Source: an uncultured Gammaproteobacteria bacterium
Lineage (GTDB): Bacteria; Pseudomonadota; Gammaproteobacteria; Pseudomonadales; Pseudohongiellaceae
Direction of reading: 5' to 3'
Length of the DNA stretch: 36,662 nt
Assembly: GCA_913061515.1 (NCBI GenBank)
Contig: CAJXSF010000035.1
Coordinates: 1-36,662 of the forward strand
Part shown: positions 1-7,956 of the stretch, piece after piece
Layout of the letters: each line of letters opens with the position of its first letter
Position numbering within the stretch: position 1 is the first letter of the stretch
The notes under the pieces: model-generated
Seen by the model: only the letters and a program-made list of their open reading frames with translations
Database searches by the model: none
Told to the model about the DNA's origin: nothing
Program-made: the position numbers and the translations under genes

Positions 1-45
1 GATGTAGAGAGGTCTCGTGGGCTCGGAGATGTGTATAAGAGACAG
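1..45. other. Nextera P7-side adapter (non-genomic)
   Basis: The 19-base Tn5 mosaic end AGATGTGTATAAGAGACAG occupies 27-45. It is preceded by the Nextera read-2 tail (12-26), an 8-base block GTAGAGAG (4-11) that I recall as the i7 index N707, and GAT, the end of the P7 primer. This is library adapter that was not trimmed before assembly. The first genomic base is 46, and the gene interrupted here (tRNA-Val) is cut by the artefact and not by biology. Confidence 0.97.
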
Positions 46-83
46 TGTCAAGGTAGCGCTCTAACCAACTGAGCTACGCGCCT
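46..83 (-). tRNA. tRNA-Val (GAC), 5' part only
   Basis: Read on the minus strand, 83 down to 46 gives the 5' half of a tRNA: acceptor strand AGGCGCG, TA, a D-arm with GCTC/GAGC and the GTTGGTTA loop, anticodon stem strand CTACC, and loop start TTGACA with anticodon GAC. The first 38 nucleotides closely resemble the corresponding part of E. coli tRNA-Val(GAC). The 3' half, including the T-arm and CCA, is missing because the contig runs into adapter at 45. The anticodon assignment assumes the loop begins with TT as in canonical tRNAs. Confidence 0.88.
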
Positions 84-110
84 AGAAAGGGCTTCCACAA
101 AAGAGGTGCG

Positions 111-139
111 ATTATAGGGGCATGTATTTAAAACTACAA
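111..139 (-). promoter_or_regulatory. Predicted sigma-70 promoter of tRNA-Val
   Basis: On the minus strand, TATAAT (111-116) is a perfect -10 box. Seventeen bases upstream lies TTGTAG (134-139), a partial -35 box. The predicted start near position 104 would give a leader of about 20 nucleotides before the tRNA 5' end at 83. The remaining DNA between here and the end of uvrB (140-205) is AT-rich, and I see no clear terminator in it. Confidence 0.6.
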
Positions 140-205
140 TACAATCACACTGTTGCCGCCACAAAATAAGAGAGTTTCGTAAAATTTTTACTAATTATCG
201 CCCTA

Positions 206-2227
206 TCAAGCTTTAAGAAGAGCATCTTTGAGAACACTCAACCTGTCGCGCGCCGCAGCAGCCTCTTCAAAATCTAAATTACGGGCGAGCTCATACATGC
301 GTGTTTCGAGCTTGGCGATCTCTTTAGTCAAGGTCTTAGCATCCATTTTCGCAACATCTTGCTCATCGGCCCCGCGCTTATCCCCTGCCTTCGTGCGTTT
401 ATTACTCTTCGCTTCGCTAGCGGCACCATAAGCCCCTTCCATCACATCGGCAATCCGCTTACTAACCCCCATCGGAGTGATATTGTTCAGCTTATTGTGC
501 TCGATCTGAACTTGTCGACGTTTTTCCGACTCGGCAATCGCTCGCTCCATAGACCCTGTAATCCTATCGGCATAAAGAATGGCACGCCCTTTTAAATTAC
601 GAGCGGCACGGCCAATGGTTTGGATCAACGAGCGTTCGGAACGCAAGAAACCCTCTTTGTCTGCGTCTAATATCGCTACGAGCGATACCTCTGGAATATC
701 CAAGCCCTCTCTTAATAAGTTGATACCCACCAAAACATCGAAATTGCCTAAGCGTAAATCACGAATAATCTCAGAGCGCTCTACCGTATCGATATCCGAA
801 TGCAGATAACGCACCCGCACATCGTGCTCTCCCAGATAATCCGTTAAGTCCTCTGCCATACGCTTTGTCAGCACGGTCACTAACACGCGCTCTTGCCGCG
901 CCGTCACTTCACGAATCTGGGACAAAAGATCGTCGACTTGCGAGCTTGCAGGCCGTATTTCTAGCTCGGGATCGAGCAAACCGGTGGGCCGGACGACTTG
1001 TCGAACCAATTGCCCAGCATGAGCATCTTCGTAGGGGCCAGGGGTTGCAGAGACGTAGATGATTTGTGGGGTAAGTTGCTCCCACTCTTCAAAACGTAGC
1101 GGTCTATTATCGAGCGCGGAGGGCAAGCGAAACCCATACTGCACCAGTGTCTCTTTGCGTGAGCGATCGCCCTTATACATCGCCCCTAATTGAGGGATAG
1201 AGACGTGCGACTCATCGGCGATCACCAAAGCATTCTTAGGAAGATAATCATACAAGGTGGGTGGCGGCTGCCCTGCTCCACGCCCAGAGAGATAGCGCGA
1301 GTAATTCTCAATACCAGTGCAGTAGCCTAATTCGGCGATCATCTCTAAGTCGAATTTGGTTCGCTGTGATAAGCGCTGCGCCTCCACCAACTGATGATTT
1401 TCCTCCAGTTGTTTCAGGCGCTCATTGAGCTCCAATTTTATTTGATCCATGGCGTCAACCATCGTCTGCCTTGGCGTCACATAATGGGATTTAGGAAAAA
1501 CTGTGAGCCTAGGCACTTTTTTAATCAATGCGCCAGTCAGTGGGTCGAAGTACGACAAGGACTCGATTTCATCATCGAACAACTCGATGCGAATCGCGTG
1601 TTTATCAGACTCGGCAGGATAGATGTCAATGACATCACCACGCACCCGATAGGTCGCACGCTGCAATTCCATGTCATTGCGCGTGTACTGCAGCTCCGCC
1701 AATCGGCGCAATATGCTGCGTTGATCGACCTTATCGCCACGATCCAAATGCAGCACCATCTGCAAATAAGACTTTGGGTCGCCTAGACCATAAATAGCCG
1801 ATACCGTCGCCACGACAATGACATCTTGGCGTTCAAGCAAGGCTTTGGTCGCCGACAAACGCATTTGCTCGATATGCTCATTGACCGACGAATCTTTTTC
1901 TATAAACAAGTCTGAGGATGGCACATAAGCTTCAGGCTGATAGTAGTCATAGTAAGAGACGAAATATTCTACGGCGTTGTCCGGGAAAAACTCCTTAAAC
2001 TCGCCATACAGTTGCGCCGCCAGGGTCTTATTCGGCGCCATGACCAACGCTGGCCTTTGAGTGCGTTCGATGACATTGGCAATCGTGAAGGTCTTGCCCG
2101 AGCCAGTCACGCCCAATAGCGTCTGCGCCGCCAAGCCACTATCAAGACCATCGATTAGTGATTCGATCGCATTAGGCTGATCACCTGCTGGCTTGAAGCG
2201 GGAGTGAATCTTGAAAGGAGTATCCAT
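206..2227 (-). CDS. uvrB: UvrABC system protein B (UvrB)
   Basis: UvrB is the damage-verifying helicase-like subunit of nucleotide excision repair. It is loaded onto DNA by UvrA and recruits UvrC for incision. With the ATG at 2227 the protein is 673 residues, the length of E. coli UvrB. A TTG nine bases upstream (2236) is in frame but less likely. Visible motifs are Walker A GVTGSGKT (39-46), the tyrosine-rich beta-hairpin region ([10 protein letters not shown]) that inserts between DNA strands, the DEAD-like box DESH, helicase motifs [11 protein letters not shown] and QTIGRAARN, and a C-terminal UVR domain that binds UvrC. The gene is monocistronic and intact. I see no LexA box (CTGT-N8-ACAG) upstream, so SOS control is not evident. 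Confidence 0.98.
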   Translation of the reverse strand: MDTPFKIHSRFKPAGDQPNAIESLIDGLDSGLAAQTLLGVTGSGKTFTIANVIERTQRPALVMAPNKTLAAQLYGEFKEFFPDNAVEYFVSYYDYYQPEAYVPSSDLFIEKDSSVNEHIEQMRLSATKALLERQDVIVVATVSAIYGLGDPKSYLQMVLHLDRGDKVDQRSILRRLAELQYTRNDMELQRATYRVRGDVIDIYPAESDKHAIRIELFDDEIESLSYFDPLTGALIKKVPRLTVFPKSHYVTPRQTMVDAMDQIKLELNERLKQLEENHQLVEAQRLSQRTKFDLEMIAELGYCTGIENYSRYLSGRGAGQPPPTLYDYLPKNALVIADESHVSIPQLGAMYKGDRSRKETLVQYGFRLPSALDNRPLRFEEWEQLTPQIIYVSATPGPYEDAHAGQLVRQVVRPTGLLDPELEIRPASSQVDDLLSQIREVTARQERVLVTVLTKRMAEDLTDYLGEHDVRVRYLHSDIDTVERSEIIRDLRLGNFDVLVGINLLREGLDIPEVSLVAILDADKEGFLRSERSLIQTIGRAARNLKGRAILYADRITGSMERAIAESEKRRQVQIEHNKLNNITPMGVSKRIADVMEGAYGAASEAKSNKRTKAGDKRGADEQDVAKMDAKTLTKEIAKLETRMYELARNLDFEEAAAARDRLSVLKDALLKA

Positions 2228-2271
2228 GAACTGCAATTCCGCATTGGCGTGAGTAGAAATTTCAGCCGAAT

Positions 2272-2280
2272 ATTATAGCA
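2272..2280 (-). promoter_or_regulatory. Extended -10 promoter of uvrB
   Basis: On the minus strand the sequence TGCTATAAT (2280 down to 2272) is a perfect extended -10 element (TGnTATAAT). No good -35 is found at 16-18 bases, and the nearest candidate, TTGAGT, is 20 bases away. Extended -10 promoters tolerate a poor -35. Transcription would start near 2265, giving a leader of roughly 38 nucleotides before the ATG at 2227. Confidence 0.6.
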
Positions 2281-2315
2281 GGATTAGAAAGTGACTGACT
2301 CAAGTCGATAAGGGG

Positions 2316-2344
2316 TTGACCACCGTAAGCTTTGTGATTAGTAT
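2316..2344 (+). promoter_or_regulatory. Sigma-70 promoter of tRNA-Asn
   Basis: TTGACC (2316-2321) and TAGTAT (2339-2344) are separated by exactly 17 bases. They match the -35 and -10 consensus at five of six positions each. The predicted start near 2351 lies about 32 bases before the tRNA. Confidence 0.7.
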
Positions 2345-2382
2345 ACGCACGCTTTGAAGACATCCACATATCTTCGATTCAC

Positions 2383-2457
2383 TGCCCAATAGCTCAATGG
2401 TAGAGTAGGTGACTGTTAATCACTTGGTTCCTGGTTCGAGCCCAGGTTGGGCAGCCA
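2383..2457 (+). tRNA. tRNA-Asn (GTT)
   Basis: A complete 75-nucleotide cloverleaf with encoded CCA. The acceptor stem TGCCCAA pairs with TTGGGCA, the D-stem is GCTC/GAGT, the anticodon stem GGTGA/TCACT holds loop CTGTTAA with anticodon GTT, the variable loop is TGGTT, and the T-stem CCTGG/CCAGG holds TTCGAGC. In Pseudomonas a tRNA-Asn also lies beside uvrB and wbpM, so this supports the syntenic reading of the locus. Confidence 0.97.
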
Positions 2458-2513
2458 AATTTCTGGCTCGCAAACCCCTCTTCTTTGCACTCAAAATCTG
2501 TTAATACCCCATT

Positions 2514-2543
2514 AAGCCAATACACACTATGCTGTACTGGCTT
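2514..2543. repeat. Imperfect inverted repeat downstream of tRNA-Asn
   Basis: AAGCCAATACA (2514-2524) pairs with TGTACTGGCTT (2533-2543), with one mismatch and an 8-base loop. It lies 56 bases after the tRNA CCA. There is no T-run after it on either strand, so an intrinsic terminator is not convincing. It may be a processing or rho-dependent 3' structure, or chance. Confidence 0.45.
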
Positions 2544-2600
2544 GTCGCTGCTATTGCGGGTCAAATCTTTGCAAGACTTATCCACTGCCGCGCAATCAGG

Positions 2601-2606
2601 TATAGT
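2601..2606 (+). promoter_or_regulatory. -10 box of the cyclophilin gene
   Basis: TATAGT at 2601-2606 matches five of six -10 positions and lies 40 bases before the ATG at 2647. The -35 is weak (TTATCC around 2578-2583 at 17 bases). A clear ribosome site AGGAGA (2631-2636) follows. Confidence 0.5.
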
Positions 2607-2646
2607 ACGCCAACACTAATCATCCTCCACAGGAGAAAATAAACGC

Positions 2647-3210
2647 ATGCGCACACTACTACTCGCCCTCGTCTTTAGCCTTAGCAGCCTCTCATTCGCC
2701 GCTGACAACGCTAACCCTATTGTCGTCATGGAAACAAATAAGGGCACTGTGAAAATCGAACTATGGGCCGACAAAGCCCCTATTACCGTGGCGAATTTCC
2801 TGCGTTATGTTGACAGCAATTTTTATGATGGTTTGATCTTTCACCGCGTCATCCCAGGATTTATGGCACAAGGTGGCGGCTTCACACCCGACATGATGCA
2901 AAAACCAACTTTAGAGCAGATCAAAAACGAAGCAACTGCAGAGTTGAAAAACGATCGCGGCACACTCGCGATGGCCCGTACGCAAGTCGTGGACAGCGCC
3001 ACTAGCCAATTCTTCATCAACTTAGTCAACAACGACTTTCTTAACCACACGAATGAAACACCTCGCGGCTTCGGTTATGCCGTATTTGGTGAAGTGGTCG
3101 AAGGAATGGATGTGGTAGATGATATTGCCGACGTGCCAACTGGCAATCGCGGCATGCATCAAGATGTGCCAAATGATGATGTTGTCATTATCTCGATGAC
3201 ACGCGAGTAA
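2647..3210 (+). CDS. ppiA: Periplasmic peptidyl-prolyl cis-trans isomerase (cyclophilin, PpiA type)
   Basis: A cyclophilin-type prolyl isomerase of 187 residues. The N-terminus is a signal peptide: MRT, a hydrophobic stretch to about residue 16, then a likely cleavage after SFA before ADNANP. The mature protein would therefore work in the periplasm on proline peptide bonds during protein folding. Cyclophilin landmarks are [14 protein letters not shown] (catalytic Arg in FHR, then the Q-G-G loop), [18 protein letters not shown], and a [18 protein letters not shown] strand and helix. Translation starts at ATG 2647 with AGGAGA ten bases upstream. It is monocistronic and convergent with the wbpM-like gene. 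A second exported cyclophilin is at 26268. Which of the two is the true PpiA orthologue is uncertain. Confidence 0.93.
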   Translation: MRTLLLALVFSLSSLSFAADNANPIVVMETNKGTVKIELWADKAPITVANFLRYVDSNFYDGLIFHRVIPGFMAQGGGFTPDMMQKPTLEQIKNEATAELKNDRGTLAMARTQVVDSATSQFFINLVNNDFLNHTNETPRGFGYAVFGEVVEGMDVVDDIADVPTGNRGMHQDVPNDDVVIISMTRE

Positions 3211-3216
3211 TCATGC

Positions 3217-3249
3217 AGCCCTGCTACATCATTGCGGTGTTGCAGGGCT
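3217..3249. terminator. Stem-loop between convergent genes
   Basis: AGCCCTGC (3217-3224) pairs perfectly with GCAGGGCT (3242-3249) across a 17-base loop, seven bases after the cyclophilin stop codon. The plus-strand tail ATTTATAC is only modestly T-rich. The stem overlaps the stop codon of the minus-strand gene (3248-3250). It probably serves as terminator for the cyclophilin mRNA and barrier to transcription from the other side. Confidence 0.55.
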
Positions 3250-5212
3250 ATTTATACAGAGTCGTCACTTTGCCATCGGCATCAAGTTTTTCTATCTTGT
3301 CCTCAGTGGCACTGACTTCATAATGCCACAGCGGGTCAGTCGCCCCTTCTTTGGGCTCAAAACCATCTACAGCGGCCATTAGAATTTCACGAATCTGATT
3401 CAAATCTAAGCGTTTACAAGCCACCTGCAAACGACCAATCAGCGCCTCCAGCTCAGGCAAACTAAGCGCTTCTTCCTCTGCACGCATAATCTTCGGATGC
3501 TCAGTACCTGTCACTGACTCTCCTATCAATAATTCCTCATAGAGCTTTTCACCTGCACGCAGCCCTGTGTACTCGATTGCGATATCGCCTTTGTAGGAGT
3601 TTTCATCTTTAACGTCATAGCCCATGAGGTGGACCATTTTCTTGGCCAGATCGACAATCTTGATAGGCTCGTTCATATCGAGCACAAAGACATCTCCACC
3701 GGTGGCCATCGAACCGGCCTGAATCACTAGCTGCGCTGCTTCTTGCACAGTCATAAAATAGCGAGTGACCTCTGGATGAGTGACCGTTACCGGCCCCCCT
3801 AGACTTATCTGCCGCCTAAACAAAGGCACAACCGAACCGGAGGAGCCAAGCACATTACCGAAGCGCACCATACTGAAACAGGTTTTGCTCTTGTTGTAAG
3901 CCATTGCTTGCAAGACTTGCTCAGCGAAACGCTTGGTTGCCCCCATGAAATTGGTAGGCCGAACTGCTTTATCTGTGGAAATCAAAACGAAATGGGTCAC
4001 GCCAGTTTTCTCAGCCGCTTGCGCTGAGGTTAAGGTGCCAAAAATATTATTTTGCACGCCCTCGATGATATTGCTCTCTACCATCGGTACCTGTTTATAG
4101 GCGGCCACGTGATAAACCGTATTGACCGCAAAGCGTCGCATCGCGTGCTCCATCAGCTGCGGATTTCCGACATTGCCTAGCAGCGCGATAAGTTCAATGT
4201 GTTCTCCGCCTTCGATGCTAGCCTTTGTCTCTAGCAATTCATTCTCGACGGTATAAAGGCCATATTCGAAACTATCCAGTAATACTAGACGCGAGGGTTT
4301 TAATAAAAGAATTTGCCGACAAAGCTCCGAGCCAATAGAACCCGCAGCGCCAGTAACCATGACCGAGCGACCAGTAATACAGGCCCCAAGCAGCTTAGGG
4401 TTAGGCGGCACGATGTCGCGGCCCAACAAATCTTCAATATCAATATCACGTATTTCATCAACCCCCACCTTGCCCGATACCATATCGAAAAGATCAGGTA
4501 CTGTTTTAACGTGCACAGGCAAATGCTCAAGGCGATTGAGGATCTCTTTACGTTCAACATGAGTTGCAGAGGGGATGGCGAGAAGTATTTGTCGAACAGA
4601 AAAGTTCTCTACCAAATCTAATAATGCACCAGGGCTATATACACGGATGCCGTGCACCGTACTGCCAATAAGGCTGCGACTGTCATCGACGAAGGCCACT
4701 GGCAGGTATTGATCGCCATTTTGTAACGCAGCCACCAATTGCATGCCCGAACTACCGGCTCCGTAAATTATCACAGGCTCCTTAGGGCGAAAATTTTGAA
4801 TCAGGTTCTGTAATGCCACCTTGGCGACAAATCGACTCCCCCCTACAAATAGCAGGGAAATCATCCAATAGATTGGGAAAATGGCATTGTCATAGCTTGC
4901 TGAAGGCAAAAAGAAATAAGAGGTGGCAACTAAAAGGCCGGTCGAGATTGTCACGCCCTGCAGAACGATGAAACCGGATTGCAAACCCATATACAAAAGG
5001 ATGGCCCGATACAAGCCGATACGCAGGAAGACGATGACGCTGGCGATATTGGCCAACGCGAAATAGAAGGTCACCCCTTCATTGACTGCAAAAAACTCCA
5101 TACCCAGTAACGCAAACGATAGCCATAGCGCTAGACCGAGCATCACGCAGTCGGCCAACATCATTAGCATCTGTTTAACAGTTCGCGACAGCGGTACTGT
5201 ATACAAGTTCAT
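3248..5212 (-). CDS. wbpM: Membrane-bound UDP-sugar 4,6-dehydratase, WbpM/CapD family
   Basis: A 654-residue nucleotide-sugar dehydratase of the WbpM/FlaA1/CapD family. These enzymes make UDP-4-keto-6-deoxy-GlcNAc precursors for surface polysaccharide. The first ~130 residues hold about four membrane helices. A first Rossmann-like domain (GAGSSGMQ, ~151-158) is followed by the catalytic SDR domain with TGAAGSIGSE (287-296). The active-site stretch ISTDKAVRPTNFMGATK (411-427) has Met in place of the usual SDR Tyr, with Ser412, Met423 and Lys427, as described for WbpM. Start ATG 5212 follows GAGGATAG. It lies 31 bases downstream of the wbpL-like gene and is presumably co-transcribed. In Pseudomonas this gene closes the O-antigen cluster. 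Here the rest of that cluster is absent. Confidence 0.93.
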   Translation of the reverse strand: MNLYTVPLSRTVKQMLMMLADCVMLGLALWLSFALLGMEFFAVNEGVTFYFALANIASVIVFLRIGLYRAILLYMGLQSGFIVLQGVTISTGLLVATSYFFLPSASYDNAIFPIYWMISLLFVGGSRFVAKVALQNLIQNFRPKEPVIIYGAGSSGMQLVAALQNGDQYLPVAFVDDSRSLIGSTVHGIRVYSPGALLDLVENFSVRQILLAIPSATHVERKEILNRLEHLPVHVKTVPDLFDMVSGKVGVDEIRDIDIEDLLGRDIVPPNPKLLGACITGRSVMVTGAAGSIGSELCRQILLLKPSRLVLLDSFEYGLYTVENELLETKASIEGGEHIELIALLGNVGNPQLMEHAMRRFAVNTVYHVAAYKQVPMVESNIIEGVQNNIFGTLTSAQAAEKTGVTHFVLISTDKAVRPTNFMGATKRFAEQVLQAMAYNKSKTCFSMVRFGNVLGSSGSVVPLFRRQISLGGPVTVTHPEVTRYFMTVQEAAQLVIQAGSMATGGDVFVLDMNEPIKIVDLAKKMVHLMGYDVKDENSYKGDIAIEYTGLRAGEKLYEELLIGESVTGTEHPKIMRAEEEALSLPELEALIGRLQVACKRLDLNQIREILMAAVDGFEPKEGATDPLWHYEVSATEDKIEKLDADGKVTTLYK

Positions 5213-5243
5213 ACACTATCCTCAAAGGCGAGGCCGCGGGACA

Positions 5244-6290
5244 TTAGCGCAATTTTGCATGCACCCATATCGTCAATCGGCCTTCTGTTTCTTTGCCTGC
5301 TCCGCAAAGAATGGCTAACACCGTCAAAGGTACAACGGCAAGCAATGTAAAATATACCCCATATTCGGGGTGTTTACCTGCGTAAAAAGCCAAAGGCAGC
5401 AAGTAGATAACATTTATTAGTAACACAGCTATTGAGACAATTTTGTGACCATTCGGGCAATTTGCCATATGTTGATAGGCATGCTGCCTGTGAGCATGCG
5501 CCCAAGGCTGCCCCGCTAACACTCTTCTTAACAATGTGGTACTTGCATCCACTACAAATACTGCCAATAGAATGAACCAACTCCAGAGGCTCATCGTTGC
5601 GTGAATATGGGCAAGCAAGGCGACTAGGCCTAGGCTCATGCCCGCGAATCCGCTACCTACATCCCCCATGAAAATCCGTGCCTGAGGCCAGTTCCAAACT
5701 GTAAACGCGACGCTGCCTGCAAATATAAACAAACACAGCAGCGCTAGTGGATAATCGGCATTACTCGCCAATAGTGCGGCGGCCACCAAACTGACAAAGC
5801 CGGTTTGAGTGCCTGCCAGCCCGTCGATTCCATCCATAAAATTGTAAAGATTGGTCAGCCACAAAAGACAAAGCGGTGCTAGAACAACTCCCAGCAGCAG
5901 CCCATCCAATGCAACACCCCCGAATGTCAATTCAGGCAACGGCCCTAAAAATAGCAAGGCCAACACCACAGAGGATGCCTGAATTAGCAGACGCAAGCGG
6001 TGATGAAGATCACTTCGATCGTCGATAAAGCCTGCCACGGCAACAGGCAGGCTCATACTCAGGGCAAGTAACTCAAAAAAACCCAAGCCCCCTTGCAAAG
6101 CTAATAATGCGATACCGAGCAAATAGGCAAAGACGATTGCCACACCTCCCCCGACCGGAGTGATGACGGTGTGTGAACTACGCGCGGTGGGAATGGCAAC
6201 CAACTGCGCCCTGTGTGCAAAATTAAGCATTGCGGCCATGAGCAGCAAGGATAATAGAAATACAGGAATAATCAGAAACGCAGCGAGCAT
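5244..6290 (-). CDS. wbpL: Undecaprenyl-phosphate sugar-1-phosphate transferase, WbpL/WecA family (glycosyltransferase family 4)
   Basis: A polytopic membrane enzyme of the MraY/WecA superfamily that transfers an N-acetylhexosamine-1-phosphate from UDP-sugar to undecaprenyl phosphate, the first step of O-antigen assembly. I chose ATG 6290 (MLAAFLIIPVFLL, 348 residues), which has AAGG at good spacing. A longer frame to 6344 would start inside the upstream terminator. Visible family motifs are the PVGGG after the first helix, GFIDDRSDLHHRLR (Mg/UDP-binding DD), LYNFMDGIDGLAGTQ, and RIFMGDVGSGFAG, followed by a basic/His stretch AHAHRQHAYQH. About ten hydrophobic segments are seen. The combination with the wbpM-like gene indicates lipid-linked polysaccharide initiation. 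The substrate sugar cannot be read from the sequence. Confidence 0.9.
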   Translation of the reverse strand: MLAAFLIIPVFLLSLLLMAAMLNFAHRAQLVAIPTARSSHTVITPVGGGVAIVFAYLLGIALLALQGGLGFFELLALSMSLPVAVAGFIDDRSDLHHRLRLLIQASSVVLALLFLGPLPELTFGGVALDGLLLGVVLAPLCLLWLTNLYNFMDGIDGLAGTQTGFVSLVAAALLASNADYPLALLCLFIFAGSVAFTVWNWPQARIFMGDVGSGFAGMSLGLVALLAHIHATMSLWSWFILLAVFVVDASTTLLRRVLAGQPWAHAHRQHAYQHMANCPNGHKIVSIAVLLINVIYLLPLAFYAGKHPEYGVYFTLLAVVPLTVLAILCGAGKETEGRLTIWVHAKLR

Positions 6291-6315
6291 AGTGAACCTT
6301 AACAACACACGAATT

Positions 6316-6342
6316 TGTAAAACGGGGCGCTGAGAGCGCCCC
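6316..6342 (-). terminator. Rho-independent terminator after comEA-like gene
   Basis: A perfect 8-bp stem GGGGCGCT (6324-6331) / AGCGCCCC (6335-6342) with a 3-base loop. On the minus strand it is followed by GTTTTACA. It lies between the ComEA-like gene and the ATG of the wbpL-like gene, so it probably separates the two transcription units. A smaller hairpin, ACAGAC/GTCTGT (6351-6365), sits immediately after the comEA stop codon. Confidence 0.72.
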
Positions 6343-6365
6343 ATTCTACTACAGACAAAGTCTGT

Positions 6366-6683
6366 TTATTCTTTTGTGACGATTAGAATCTTGTCACGAT
6401 TGCGGGCAATGGTAGCAGGACCAATTCCGCGTACCTGCTCCAAGTCATCAACGCTCTTGAACTCACCAAACTCCTCGCGGTGAGCAACGATATCTTCCGC
6501 CTTGGACATCCCCACACCGTCCAAAGCAAGCGCTAGCGTAGCGGCATCGGCCGAATTGATATCCACTTGCGACTTTGCAGCAAGCATCTGCGTGACTTCA
6601 TCATCCTCTTGCGCCAACACTGGCACATTGAACGCGATCAAACTTGAAAAAATAATAGCAACACAACAGAAAATCCTTTTCAT
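6366..6683 (-). CDS. ComEA-family helix-hairpin-helix protein, secreted
   Basis: A 105-residue protein with a signal peptide (MKR, hydrophobic core, cleavage probably after VLA at about residue 24) and a C-terminal double helix-hairpin-helix domain. This begins at VDINSADAATLALALDGVG, continues through KAEDIVAHREEFGEFKSVDDL and ends with VRGIGPATIARNRDKI. The fold is the ComEA periplasmic DNA-binding domain, so binding of incoming DNA is possible. Many such stand-alone proteins have no proven competence role. A gene of this type also lies next to wbpM in P. aeruginosa. Ribosome site AAAGGAAA precedes ATG 6683. It is followed by two hairpins and probably ends its transcript there. Confidence 0.88.
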   Translation of the reverse strand: MKRIFCCVAIIFSSLIAFNVPVLAQEDDEVTQMLAAKSQVDINSADAATLALALDGVGMSKAEDIVAHREEFGEFKSVDDLEQVRGIGPATIARNRDKILIVTKE

Positions 6684-6715
6684 GATTGTTTCCTTTCATA
6701 GTCTTTGGGATTGTC

Positions 6716-6750
6716 GATTCATGCAGCCACGGGGGCTACATTAATGAATC
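6716..6750. repeat. Nested inverted repeat between pyrF and comEA-like gene
   Basis: GATTCAT (6716-6722) pairs with ATGAATC (6744-6750), enclosing a second pair AGCC (6725-6728) / GGCT (6734-6737). The structure starts exactly at the end of pyrF (the last base overlaps the stop codon) and lies in the 66-base gap before comEA. No T-run follows on the minus strand. It may be a processing or stabilising hairpin in a pyrF-comEA transcript. Confidence 0.5.
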
Positions 6751-7478
6751 TAGCAAAGATCACCAAAATCGCCATGAATTTTCTGGAAAATAGTGTTGAG
6801 TTTCTCTCTTGGGTTAGCATCTTTAGTAATTGGTCGCCCGATGACCAAGTAATGACTGCCCGCTTGCAACGCGGCCGATGGTGTCACAATGCGCTTTTGA
6901 TCATCTGCAGAATCCCCTTCTGGACGAATACCTGGGGTGACCAAAACAAAGTCGCTGCCCAGATTTTCACTGAGTGCCGACACCTCTTGTGCCGAACATA
7001 CGACTCCATCCATACCACTACGCTTTGCCAAAGCGGCAAGACGCTGTACTTGCTCTTGCGGTGATGCCTGCAGACCAATCTCGGCAAGGTCTTGTGCGGA
7101 CATGCTGGTTAGCACTGTCACTGCGATCAACAATGGTTGGTGTTTGGCACTGCGCACCGCCTCTGCGGCTGCCTGCATCATTTCACTGCCTCCACTGGCA
7201 TGAACATTCACCATCCACACACCTAGCTCAGCAGCTGCTAACACGGCTTTAGCGACCGTATTAGGAATGTCATGATATTTCATATCTAAGAAGACATCGA
7301 AACCTAAGGCGATGACTTCTTCTACAAAGCTAGGGCCACTACGTGTAAAAAGCTCTTTACCAATTTTGACTCGGCACTGCGCTGGGTCAAGTTGGGCCAA
7401 TAACAAGCGTGCTTGGGCGGCATCTGGATAATCCAGTGCCACAATGATCCTCTTGGTATCAAATGAGCTTTTTGGCAT
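6750..7478 (-). CDS. pyrF: Orotidine 5'-phosphate decarboxylase
   Basis: Catalyses the last step of UMP synthesis, decarboxylating OMP. It is 242 residues, the usual size for the bacterial short type. The signature [12 protein letters not shown] holds the charged network Asp65, Lys67 and Asp70, with Asp16 in ALDYP and Lys38 in CRVKIG. The phosphate-binding end is seen in TPGIRPEGD and YLVIGRPIT. It lies 26 bases downstream of lapA. In E. coli lapB separates lapA and pyrF. Here lapB is absent. Start ATG 7478. Confidence 0.97.
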   Translation of the reverse strand: MPKSSFDTKRIIVALDYPDAAQARLLLAQLDPAQCRVKIGKELFTRSGPSFVEEVIALGFDVFLDMKYHDIPNTVAKAVLAAAELGVWMVNVHASGGSEMMQAAAEAVRSAKHQPLLIAVTVLTSMSAQDLAEIGLQASPQEQVQRLAALAKRSGMDGVVCSAQEVSALSENLGSDFVLVTPGIRPEGDSADDQKRIVTPSAALQAGSHYLVIGRPITKDANPREKLNTIFQKIHGDFGDLC

Positions 7479-7504
7479 AAAACGCTACTCCTAGGAAAAA
7501 TGAA

Positions 7505-7828
7505 TCAAGATATTGCGGTGCTATTATCACTAAGCTTATCTGCTCTCTCATTGGCTAAGCTCTTCTCTAATTTACTTACCTGACTGCGCAGGCGTTTTAT
7601 CTCTAGCTTGGCCCGCAAGTTGCGTACTAAGCCTGCCCCTAGTAACAACCCTAATACTCCACCTAAAGCAAACGCCGCGATTATCCAAACAGCCAAAGCT
7701 TGGGGGGCAAGTGTGACAATCCCAAAGGAGAGCGCAACCGGTTGTGTGTTAGAAAAAGAGAACACAATGCTTGCGACAAATATGATGAATATAAAACACC
7801 AGACAATAATGCGCGCCAGCTTATTCAT
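7505..7828 (-). CDS. lapA: LapA-domain inner-membrane protein (DUF1049)
   Basis: A 107-residue protein with two membrane helices (about residues 5-25 and 43-66) and a C-terminal basic coiled coil (RNLRAKLEIKRLRSQVSKLEKSL). This is the LapA/YciS architecture. In E. coli LapA works with LapB to regulate LpxC turnover and so LPS synthesis. Position between ihfB and pyrF is conserved with E. coli, which supports the name, although the partner lapB is not here. ATG 7828 follows GAGGG. The ihfB terminator lies upstream, so lapA probably has its own promoter. Confidence 0.9.
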   Translation of the reverse strand: MNKLARIIVWCFIFIIFVASIVFSFSNTQPVALSFGIVTLAPQALAVWIIAAFALGGVLGLLLGAGLVRNLRAKLEIKRLRSQVSKLEKSLANERADKLSDNSTAIS

Positions 7829-7872
7829 GAGACCGCCCTCTTAAGATGTATGAGCAATAAAAGTAGCAATAG

Positions 7873-7878
7873 ATTATA
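7873..7878 (-). promoter_or_regulatory. -10 box upstream of lapA
   Basis: A perfect TATAAT on the minus strand (7878 down to 7873) lies about 45 bases before the lapA ATG and just after the ihfB terminator. There is no good -35 at 16-18 bases, because that region is the terminator T-run. Transcription would start near 7866. Confidence 0.5.
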
Positions 7879-7891
7879 CGCAGTCCGAAAC

Positions 7892-7930
7892 AAAAAAACG
7901 GCGATACCCTCGCGGGTTCGCCGTTTTTTT
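7892..7930. terminator. Strong bidirectional rho-independent terminator after ihfB
   Basis: ACGGCGA-T-ACCC (7898-7909) pairs with GGGT-TCGCCGT (7914-7924) across a TCGC loop. One base is bulged. Runs of seven A (7892-7898) and seven T (7924-7930) flank the stem, so it terminates in either direction. For the minus-strand rpsA-ihfB mRNA it lies about 26 bases after the ihfB stop. Confidence 0.92.
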
Positions 7931-7956
7931 TACCAAAATAATCTTTTCTACAAAGA

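Noticed and set aside
179..191. GTAAAATTTTTAC palindrome after uvrB as a terminator.
   Set aside because: The stem is AT-only with no room for a loop and no proper T-run after it.
2228..2310. LexA box for uvrB.
   Set aside because: No CTGT-N8-ACAG is present on either strand. The nearest CTG has CGG ten bases later and lacks the symmetric half.
2383..2457. tRNA-Asn as an integration site for a mobile element.
   Set aside because: No integrase, no duplicated tRNA 3' end and no composition shift are seen on either side.
4300..4621. Overlapping plus- and minus-strand open frames inside the wbpM-like gene.
   Set aside because: They lie within a fully conserved coding region, have no ribosome sites and no recognisable domains. 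They are shadow frames, as are similar frames inside uvrB, gyrA, rpsA and trpS.
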